NCBI GenBank assembly: GCA_004356555.1
Contig: SMWY01000024.1
Span: forward strand, 1 to 6,648
Length of the DNA stretch: 6,648 nucleotides
Direction: 5' to 3'
DNA from: Candidatus Dadabacteria bacterium
GTDB taxonomy: Bacteria > Desulfobacterota_D > UBA1144 > Nemesobacterales > UBA2774
A program made the position numbers and the translations under genes. Of this stretch, positions 1 through 4,859 are shown in pieces (within the stretch, counting starts at the first letter, position 1; each line of letters begins with the position of its first letter). The notes under the pieces are model-generated. The model was not told the origin of the DNA. It did not search any database and worked only from the letters and a program-made list of their open reading frames with translations.

Positions 1-228
1 CAAAGCGGATCAAAAACTCCTGATTACGAACTTGAGCAAGAAATATTGTCCTACAGAAAGCGCAAATCGGATAGCTACTCTGATGATAATAATAAAATAG
101 AAGAGGGGATTTCAGCATTCAAAAGCGCATCTAACAAAACTAATACAGATCATAAATGTTCTGAGTGCGGCAGCGATTACAGCTCGGCGGATTTGTTCTG
201 TTCTAAGTGCGGAGCCAGTTTAAACTAA
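1..228 (+). CDS. Zinc-ribbon protein, 3' part only (5' end outside window)
   Basis: The frame is open from the first base, so the gene begins upstream; 75 residues are visible. The TTG at 46 is an internal leucine codon, not a convincing start. The visible part starts with a charged segment that may be helical (ELEQEILSYRKRK), continues through a polar low-complexity linker, and ends in a four-cysteine zinc ribbon with the pattern C-x2-C-x10-C-x2-C (visible residues 53, 56, 67, 70; CSECG and CSKCG knuckles). Such C-terminal ribbons normally bind one zinc and serve as small structural or protein-contact modules. The stop at 226-228 lies one base before the next ATG, so the two genes are almost surely co-transcribed and probably translationally coupled. 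A tie to cytochrome c maturation is an inference from the cytochrome gene downstream and is unproven. I do not recognise a specific named family. Confidence 0.75.
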   Translation, partial: QSGSKTPDYELEQEILSYRKRKSDSYSDDNNKIEEGISAFKSASNKTNTDHKCSECGSDYSSADLFCSKCGASLN

Positions 229-229
229 T

Positions 230-1708
230 ATGAAAGCCATAAATGAAATAGCACTTAATTTATTATTCGTTGCCGTACTTACTATTCTAGTCTGCACCGT
301 GCTAAAAGCGCCTAATGTTAATGCCCAAGAACAAGGCCCTTCGACGCTCAGTCTTTCGGGTGAAGAGCTCTTTATACAAAACCGCTGCGTAAGGTGTCAT
401 ACAATAGGGAGAGGAAGATTCGTAGGTCCTGATTTAGCGGGGGTTAACGAAAGATACTCAAAGGGACAAATTGTTAAGTGGATTGAGAACCCTCAGCAAA
501 TTTACCAGTCAAGCGGTAAAATGCCCTTCAATGAAGGCTATCCTCCTATGCCTCCAATGAATGTTCCAGAAGCACAGGCTAAGTCAATTGCCGAATATCT
601 CGTTACTTTTAATGTTCCACAAGATAGGGCAGCTAGCGGGATGATTACAGGACAGGTCATAAATAAAACAAACGACGGACCGGCATCAGGTGTTGATTTA
701 ACTCTAACCATATATATGGGTGACAAGCCTACAGGTAATAAAACGCTGCAGTCTGATGAACAGGGAAACTTTTCATTCGAGGGTCTTAATTGGGATCGAA
801 GCTACACAATTACCGTAAATTTTAAGGGCACTCAGTATTCGTCAGACAAAATGGTTTTTTATCCGAAGGAAGACACAAAGATACTAAATTTACCTATTTA
901 TGATCCCACAGTTGATGAAGGTAATATTAGAATTACTGAATCCCAGATGATAGTACAAGTTGAGGAAGGTGCCTTATCTGTAGCTGACATTGCCTTGTAT
1001 AAAAACACAGGGGATAAAGTCTACGTAGGCGGCAAGGAGCTCGAAGACGGCAAGAGGGAATCCCTTCGAATCAGCACACCGAAAGGGGCTCAAAACCTTA
1101 ACTTTATACATGGCCTCACCCCTGAAGATGTGGTAAATACAGGATATGGTTTTGCTAGCACTCTAAGTGTTCTACCCGGAGAAAAAAGAGTGGTTTATGC
1201 ATACGGTCTGCCACTTCGTTCAGGAACCACTTCATTTGAAAAAACCATAGATTATCCGACTGAAAGTTTTTTGCTCTTAGTCTCTGAATCCAATAATAAT
1301 GTCGAAGTACAGGGCCTAAAAGGCGGAGAATCCGTTAAGATCCATGAGGAGAGCTTTCGTAAGTGGATAGGTAAGGACTTAAAACCCGGACATGTAATTA
1401 AGATTGAGCTTAAAAGCCCTTTTGCTAATGGTGAATATTTAACATGGGGGGCGCTTGGATTATTCCTTTTAATTATTATAGGTGGAGTTGTTTATTCCTC
1501 GGTTGTAGGGAAGAGTTCTGATTCTGATGAAAGTGATGATAAGTCCCAAGGGGTAGGGGAGTCAAGACAAAAGCGGCTGGCACTTATAAAGGAAATTGCT
1601 GAGTTAGATGATATTTTTGAAGCCGGGCAGATTGATCAGCAAAAGTATACGAATATTAGAGAAAATAAGATAGAAGAGCTTAAAAAGATTATACGGAGAC
1701 TGCGATAG
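230..1708 (+). CDS. Membrane-anchored multidomain c-type cytochrome with carboxypeptidase-regulatory-like domain
   Basis: The protein has 492 residues. Residues 1-32 form a signal peptide with a hydrophobic core at about 10-25 and a plausible cleavage after VNA (32). A cytochrome c domain follows (about 42-128) with one haem-attachment motif CVRCH at 53-57; likely distal methionine ligands are M98 (GKMPF) or M107/M110. Residues about 138-222 look like a carboxypeptidase-regulatory/CNA-B type beta sandwich (GMITGQVINK start, DEQGNFSFEGL, SYTITV). Residues about 232-400 are further beta-rich sequence I do not recognise. A single transmembrane helix spans about 405-426, then an acidic serine/aspartate linker and a charged helical tail (about 446-492) resembling SHOCT-like ends. 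Inferred topology: haem and beta domains outside the cytoplasmic membrane, tail in the cytoplasm. GGAG at 211-214 inside the previous gene is a possible, rather distant ribosome site. Electron transfer or haem-linked sensing are both possible; substrate and partner cannot be read from sequence. Confidence 0.85.
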   Translation: MKAINEIALNLLFVAVLTILVCTVLKAPNVNAQEQGPSTLSLSGEELFIQNRCVRCHTIGRGRFVGPDLAGVNERYSKGQIVKWIENPQQIYQSSGKMPFNEGYPPMPPMNVPEAQAKSIAEYLVTFNVPQDRAASGMITGQVINKTNDGPASGVDLTLTIYMGDKPTGNKTLQSDEQGNFSFEGLNWDRSYTITVNFKGTQYSSDKMVFYPKEDTKILNLPIYDPTVDEGNIRITESQMIVQVEEGALSVADIALYKNTGDKVYVGGKELEDGKRESLRISTPKGAQNLNFIHGLTPEDVVNTGYGFASTLSVLPGEKRVVYAYGLPLRSGTTSFEKTIDYPTESFLLLVSESNNNVEVQGLKGGESVKIHEESFRKWIGKDLKPGHVIKIELKSPFANGEYLTWGALGLFLLIIIGGVVYSSVVGKSSDSDESDDKSQGVGESRQKRLALIKEIAELDDIFEAGQIDQQKYTNIRENKIEELKKIIRRLR

Positions 1709-1739
1709 GTAATAATCACAAATCTCCGTAGTGAAATTG

Positions 1740-1779
1740 AAGAACCGAAAGAACCGTGATGACGGCTGTTTCGGTTCTT
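1740..1779. repeat. Inverted repeat, 11-bp perfect stem with inner 4-bp stem
   Basis: AAGAACCGAAA at 1740-1750 pairs perfectly with 1769-1779. Inside it, CCGT (1754-1757) pairs with ACGG (1762-1765) around a GATG loop, the two stems being separated by a short symmetric internal loop. It starts 31 bases after the stop of the cytochrome gene, between convergent genes, so it may help end transcription. No T run follows on either strand, so it is not a standard intrinsic terminator. The same bases encode the RTETA...LSVLQ stretch of the rsmE remnant, so the symmetry may be a coding accident. Confidence 0.6.
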
Positions 1780-1783
1780 AGAA

Positions 1784-1804
1784 TTCTGGGACCCAGACCC
1801 AGAA
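1784..1804. repeat. Short inverted repeat, 7-bp stem
   Basis: TTCTGGG at 1784-1790 is the reverse complement of 1798-1804, with a seven-base loop. It sits in the part of the rsmE remnant coding for LGLGPRI. No T tract adjoins it. A function in termination of the convergent genes is possible but unsupported. Confidence 0.35.
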
Positions 1805-2052
1805 CGATGTACCCCATTCCATAAAACCCACCTTCCGGTCCTAAAATAGTATTATATTTTGAGGTGTTTGTAAAGTGTTCTTAAGATAATCTGTTCTGTT
1901 ACTTCATAGTATACACGAAGTGTTATAGCTAACTTCCTACTAGCATATCTTTTTATTGCCTCGCCAAAATTTAAAGTATTTTCTATATGGGTTGGTTTTG
2001 TTCTTCCGCATTGCTTAGAAGCCTCAACTGCTATCCTATTCAATTTCTAAAT

Positions 2053-3585
2053 TTAAGGGTTTTTTGGATGACTAAAATATTCCGTGATCTCATTTGCTAA
2101 GTCTTCAACTGTATATTGCTTTGGGATAATCCTGGGTTTATAACCAAACTCCCTAACAGTTTTAGCTGTGATAGGTCCGATACAGGCAATAAAAGGCTTT
2201 TTACTTTGATGCTTTAAGTCCGGCAGTAATTCAAAAAAATTCCTAGCTGTAGAAGAGCTGGTGAATGTTAATATATCTATCTTATTCTCATTAAGCAGTT
2301 TCCGTATAATATTGGTTTTTCTCCTCTCAGGCTTTTTAGAAATATAGGCTGTTACCACATTTACCTGCGCTCCCATGTTCCTTAATGTTTGAGGGAGTAA
2401 ATCGCGCGCTATTTTTGCTCGAGGCAGTAGTATCTTGGTGTCATTAACATTATGATTTTTAAACAATTTAATGAGCCCCTCGGCCCTAAAATCCTCTGGA
2501 ACTAAATCTACGTTAATTCCCATATTCTTAACTGCCTGAGAAGTGATATCACCAATAACGGCAATTTTGGCTTCGTAAAGCACTCTTATATCTTTGCCGA
2601 GCTCCCTTAGTCTTTTAAAAAAAGCTGTAACGCCGTTTACACTCGTAAAAATAATCCAGTCATATGAGCTAATGCTATTTATAGCGTTATCAAGCGCTTG
2701 GAAACTCCTAGGAGGAGCTATTTCTATAGTGGGAAATGAGATTATTTGAGCTCCTTTTGCCTCGAGTAAATTAATAAATGATTCAGATTGCTTTTTGGGT
2801 CTTGTTACGAGTACCGTTTTTCCAAAAAGAGGAGCAGATTCATACCAGTTTATTTTTTCCCTCAAATTTACAACTTCACCAACAACAACTATCCCTGGGG
2901 AAGTAATATCTTTTCTTTTATTGACTAAGTCTGATATGTTTGCGATTTTGCCCGTCAATGTTGTCTGCACCGGATAAGTACCCCATGTTATTACCGCAAC
3001 GGGGGTATCAGGGCTTTTTCCCGCGCCCATTAGCTTTAACATATTCTTTTTTAGATTCTTAACTCCCATAAGGAAAACTATTGTCCCTATTTGTGAAAGG
3101 GCTTCCCATGGAATATTGGATTTTCCTTTTGACGGATTCTCATGTCCAGTAACCACCGTAAAAGAAGATGTGAATTCCCTGTGTGTAAGTGAGATTCCTG
3201 CGTAGGCAGGCACGGCAGATACGGAGCTTACTCCTGGTACTATTTCAAAGGAAACCTCTTTCTCTTGGAGGTACTCGGCTTCTTCTCCTCCTCTACCAAA
3301 TATAAAAGGGTCTCCACCCTTAAGCCTGGCAACTGTAGTGAATCTTTTCGCTTTTCGGACTAAAAGTGCGTTTATTCTTTGTTGAGACATCTCCTTTTGT
3401 CCCGCTTTTTTTCCAACATATATAATCTCAGCATTTTCTTTTGTGAAATCTAAAAGATCTGTATTTACAAGGTAGTCGTATACTATTACGTCAGCTTTTT
3501 GGAGAAGCATTTTCCCCTTTACTGTAATCAGTCCCCTGTCCCCCGGTCCCGCTCCAATTAGATATACTGTCCCTGTTTTACTCAT
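2053..3585 (-). CDS. cobA-hemD: Fused uroporphyrinogen-III C-methyltransferase / uroporphyrinogen-III synthase (CobA-HemD)
   Basis: This 510-residue cytoplasmic enzyme carries two complete activities. Residues 1 to about 247 are the SAM-dependent uroporphyrinogen-III methyltransferase making precorrin-2 for sirohaem, cobalamin and related tetrapyrroles: VYLIGAGPGD (7-16), RLKGGDPFIFGRGGEE (87-102), VPGVSSVSAVPAYAG (116-130), FLMGVKNL (171-178) and SPGIVVVGEVV (229-239). Residues about 252-505 are HemD, which cyclises hydroxymethylbilane to uroporphyrinogen III: GKTVLVTRP (255-263), IIFTSVNGV (311-319), LLPRAK (386-391), ILTFTSSSTARNFFELL (438-454) and TVEDLA (492-497). Each half is about family length, with no lesion seen. 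The ATG at 3583-3585 puts the methyltransferase glycine motif close to the N-terminus, as expected, although no good ribosome site precedes it. The gene is alone on its strand here, followed directly by the rsmE remnant; hemA, hemB and hemC are not in the window. Fusions of this kind let one polypeptide supply both haem and sirohaem/cobalamin branches. Confidence 0.96.
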   Translation of the reverse strand: MSKTGTVYLIGAGPGDRGLITVKGKMLLQKADVIVYDYLVNTDLLDFTKENAEIIYVGKKAGQKEMSQQRINALLVRKAKRFTTVARLKGGDPFIFGRGGEEAEYLQEKEVSFEIVPGVSSVSAVPAYAGISLTHREFTSSFTVVTGHENPSKGKSNIPWEALSQIGTIVFLMGVKNLKKNMLKLMGAGKSPDTPVAVITWGTYPVQTTLTGKIANISDLVNKRKDITSPGIVVVGEVVNLREKINWYESAPLFGKTVLVTRPKKQSESFINLLEAKGAQIISFPTIEIAPPRSFQALDNAINSISSYDWIIFTSVNGVTAFFKRLRELGKDIRVLYEAKIAVIGDITSQAVKNMGINVDLVPEDFRAEGLIKLFKNHNVNDTKILLPRAKIARDLLPQTLRNMGAQVNVVTAYISKKPERRKTNIIRKLLNENKIDILTFTSSSTARNFFELLPDLKHQSKKPFIACIGPITAKTVREFGYKPRIIPKQYTVEDLANEITEYFSHPKNP

Positions 3586-3621
3586 GGCTTATTTAAAAAG
3601 AAAACCGAAGCCTGTTATGAT

Positions 3622-3627
3622 TGTCAA
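3622..3627 (-). promoter_or_regulatory. Possible -35 element for cobA-hemD
   Basis: The minus strand reads a perfect TTGACA here, 36 bases upstream of the cobA-hemD ATG. At a 17-base spacing the -10 position reads only TTTTCT, so this is a weak promoter candidate. Any leader from it would be about 30 bases or less, too short to hold a cobalamin riboswitch. Confidence 0.25.
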
Positions 3628-3631
3628 GCAC

Positions 3632-3643
3632 ATAAGCGCTTAT
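3632..3643. promoter_or_regulatory. Perfect 12-bp palindrome in the divergent spacer (possible operator)
   Basis: ATAAGCGCTTAT is its own reverse complement. It lies between cobA-hemD (minus) and the CBS-domain gene (plus), four bases upstream of the TTGACA proposed for cobA-hemD and 13 bases upstream of the -35 proposed for the CBS gene. That position suits a dimeric regulator acting on either gene. No regulator gene adjoins and I cannot match it to a named site. Confidence 0.4.
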
Positions 3644-3656
3644 TGGAGACTGCGTT

Positions 3657-3685
3657 TTGCATGGTATTATTACTTTCAGTATATT
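3657..3685 (+). promoter_or_regulatory. Candidate sigma-70 promoter for the CBS-domain gene
   Basis: TTGCAT (3657-3662) and TATATT (3680-3685) are separated by exactly 17 bases. The -10 matches five of six consensus bases, the -35 only three. A transcript would have a leader of about 55 bases before the ATG at 3748. An overlapping alternative is TTGGAG (3643-3648) with TATTAT (3665-3670). Confidence 0.4.
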
Positions 3686-3732
3686 GAGTAAGTATCCTAA
3701 CTCACACCAATTTGAGTAATTGGAAATTTTAC

Positions 3733-3738
3733 AGGGGG
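3733..3738 (+). promoter_or_regulatory. Ribosome binding site that fixes the CBS gene start
   Basis: AGGGGG lies nine bases before the ATG at 3748. It supports that ATG over the in-frame TTG at 3712, which has no ribosome site and would add 12 residues lacking family similarity. Confidence 0.75.
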
Positions 3739-3747
3739 TCAAAGCAA

Positions 3748-4341
3748 ATGTTGGTCAAAGACTATATGACACTTCACCCGAGAACGGTAACATCTGAAGA
3801 CAGTGCCCAAGATATTTCCGAGAAGATGAAGACCCTAAATTACAGACAATTTCCGGTAGTTGAAGAAGGCAAGTTAGTTGGGATTGTTACCGAAACCGAT
3901 ATAGCGGTCGCTCTTTCGGATAAGAATGACATAAAAGTTAAAGACGTTATGGTTACCGATCCTTTTACAATAATGGAAGATGCCTCGATCGAGAATGCCT
4001 CTGAAATAATTAGGATTAAGAGTTTCAACTCTCTCCCCGTTGTATCTGAGAATAATGAACTTCTGGGGATTATTACCGTAACGGATATTTTAGATGCTTT
4101 GCGTACTACGTTTAGTTTTAATGATAAACCGATCAAATTAGAGGTCAATTTGTCTGGTGAGCTTGACCACTTTGATGTTCTCCATTTGATACAGAACAAT
4201 TCAGAGAAAGTAATCTCTTTTAGCTCATCGCCTATGAATAGACAGGTTAGCTATTTCTGGGTAGTTGACTGTGATCTGGAAAGAGTTGATAAGGTGCTCA
4301 GAAAAAACAACTGCACCATGAGTGTTGTACCCTCAGAGTAA
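3748..4341 (+). CDS. Tandem CBS-domain protein with C-terminal ACT-like domain (AcuB-like)
   Basis: From the ATG at 3748 the protein has 197 residues and no signal peptide or membrane segment. It opens directly into the first CBS motif (MLVKDYMTLHPRTV, 1-14; FPVVEEGKLVGIVTETDI, 35-52), followed by the second (VKDVMVTDPFTI, 64-75; LPVVSENNELLGIITVTDIL, 96-115). This paired Bateman module typically binds adenine nucleotides or SAM. Residues about 129-194 (IKLEVNLSGE, VDCDLERVDKVL) look like an ACT-type small-molecule domain, the arrangement of AcuB-like proteins. A ligand-responsive regulatory role is inferred from the family; the ligand and target cannot be read. It is divergent from cobA-hemD across a spacer with a palindrome and followed by a hairpin, so it is probably its own transcription unit. 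A start at the upstream TTG (3712) is possible but less likely. Confidence 0.88.
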   Translation: MLVKDYMTLHPRTVTSEDSAQDISEKMKTLNYRQFPVVEEGKLVGIVTETDIAVALSDKNDIKVKDVMVTDPFTIMEDASIENASEIIRIKSFNSLPVVSENNELLGIITVTDILDALRTTFSFNDKPIKLEVNLSGELDHFDVLHLIQNNSEKVISFSSSPMNRQVSYFWVVDCDLERVDKVLRKNNCTMSVVPSE

Positions 4342-4358
4342 TAAATCTAATCACACTC

Positions 4359-4386
4359 TCTTCACCTACCATAATAAAGGTGAAGA
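4359..4386 (+). repeat. Hairpin downstream of the CBS gene (weak terminator candidate)
   Basis: Nine bases at 4359-4367 (TCTTCACCT) pair perfectly with 4378-4386 around a ten-base AT-rich loop, starting 17 bases after the CBS stop. No T run follows on the plus strand, so it is not a classic intrinsic terminator. It may stabilise the 3' end of the transcript or work with Rho. Confidence 0.45.
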
Positions 4387-4398
4387 TCCGGCAAAAAC

Positions 4399-4407
4399 TG
4401 GTATACT
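4399..4407 (+). promoter_or_regulatory. Extended -10 promoter candidate for the Fe-S scaffold/sufS pair
   Basis: TGGTATACT provides a TGn extension and a five-of-six -10 (TATACT, 4402-4407). No good -35 is seen, which extended -10 promoters tolerate. It lies 37 bases upstream of the scaffold ATG, behind an AT-rich leader without a Shine-Dalgarno sequence. I see no clear IscR- or SufR-type operator. Confidence 0.4.
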
Positions 4408-4444
4408 AGCTTAGATAATTAAAATAATTTAAATACAAAACGAC

Positions 4445-4822
4445 ATGGAAAGCGACAACTTAGAATTTATATTAGATCACTTTAAGAACCCACGGAACTA
4501 TGGGACTATAGAAGATGCTGATTTCTCCTATGAAGAAGGTATCCCCTCCTGTGGCGACGTAATCAGGCTTGATCTAAGAATTAAAAACAACAAGCTTGAT
4601 GATATCAAATTTTCCGGCACAGGATGTGCGATTAGTCAGGCATCCGTCTCAATACTTACTGAAAGTGTAGAGGGTATGGAAGTAAGCAAAGTCTTATCAT
4701 TTACGGATAATGATATGCTTGAAGCACTTGGTGGCCAGGTTTCACCTATCAGGTTTAAGTGTGCGCTCTTAGGATTAACAGTTTTAAAAAAAGCGTTGAT
4801 AGAAAAGAAATCCGCCCCATAA
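4445..4822 (+). CDS. sufU: NifU/SufU-type iron-sulfur cluster assembly scaffold
   Basis: This 125-residue cytoplasmic protein belongs to the U-type scaffold family (NifU N-terminal domain), which accepts sulfur from a cysteine desulfurase and either assembles Fe-S clusters or relays sulfur. Family signatures are DHFKNPRNYG (11-20), the first ligand pair C36 and D38 in PSCGD, C61 in GTGCAIS, and C106 in RFKCALL, so all three conserved cysteines and the aspartate are present. The residue before C106 is lysine, as in SufU, where IscU has histidine. Yet it lacks the roughly 20-residue insertion of Bacillus SufU between the second and third cysteine regions and so is IscU-sized. It lies 37 bases before sufS, the expected partner. 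The ATG has no obvious Shine-Dalgarno sequence, but the family match begins right after it. The sufU label is by neighbour and by K105; a more neutral name would be Fe-S scaffold. Confidence 0.9.
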   Translation: MESDNLEFILDHFKNPRNYGTIEDADFSYEEGIPSCGDVIRLDLRIKNNKLDDIKFSGTGCAISQASVSILTESVEGMEVSKVLSFTDNDMLEALGGQVSPIRFKCALLGLTVLKKALIEKKSAP

Positions 4823-4859
4823 TTTAACCCTTATCTTTTGATTTATAAGTTGAAGAATC

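Larger units (their letters stand above)
1716..2046 (-). pseudogene. rsmE: Decayed 3' half of rsmE (16S rRNA m3U1498 methyltransferase)
   Basis: Reading the minus strand from 2046, the first frame gives KLNRIAVEASKQCGR, the conserved mid-protein RsmE signature (RIA-EA--QCGR), and runs about 60 codons to a TAA at 1852-1854. Dropping one A in the A4 run (plus-strand T run 1857-1860) restores a second frame with LGPEGGF, then LGLGPRILRTETA and a terminal LQFHYGDL before TGA at 1716-1718. These are the SAM-binding trefoil-knot motifs and the family's usual C-terminus. Against intact RsmE (about 240 residues) three lesions are visible: the N-terminal half, including the PUA-like RNA-binding domain, is absent, with a TAG at 2047-2049 directly before the match; there is a one-base frameshift; and about eight residues are missing between GPEGGF and MGYIVLG. 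No functional methyltransferase can be made. The remnant begins within a few bases of the cobA-hemD stop, suggesting an old operon neighbour lost by deletion. Confidence 0.88.

Noticed and set aside
46..48. TTG at 46 as a start for the zinc-ribbon gene
   Set aside because: The frame stays open back to base 1 with gene-like sequence and there is no ribosome site before 46; the gene is simply cut by the window edge.
538..726. Minus-strand open frame inside the cytochrome gene
   Set aside because: It lies wholly opposite a well-supported gene, has no recognisable motif and no ribosome site.
1852..2043. A free-standing 63-residue minus-strand gene starting at TTG 2043
   Set aside because: Its whole length is the middle of RsmE and the RsmE C-terminus continues downstream in another frame, so it is part of a pseudogene and not a small gene.
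2795..2977. Plus-strand open frame opposite cobA-hemD
   Set aside because: It is antisense to conserved CobA-HemD coding sequence and has no family features.
1695..3654. Direct 10-base repeat GGAGACTGCG at 1695-1704 and 3645-3654 flanking cobA-hemD
   Set aside because: Many 10-base matches are expected by chance in 6.6 kb; one copy is inside the cytochrome gene, and there is no mobile gene between them.
3586..3660. Cobalamin riboswitch upstream of cobA-hemD
   Set aside because: No B12-box-like sequence is seen, and the leader from the only candidate promoter is far too short for such a structure.
3712..3747. TTG at 3712 as start of the CBS-domain gene
   Set aside because: It has no ribosome site and adds 12 residues outside the CBS fold, whereas the ATG at 3748 has AGGGGG nine bases upstream.
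3840..4199. 119-codon minus-strand open frame opposite the CBS gene
   Set aside because: The plus-strand CBS motifs are clear; the antisense product is serine/isoleucine-rich in the way shadows of coding sequence usually are.
4823..4859. Hairpin between the scaffold gene and sufS (CTTAT/ATAAG, 4830-4834 with 4845-4849)
   Set aside because: A five-base AT-rich stem is weak and expected by chance; the short gap fits one operon.
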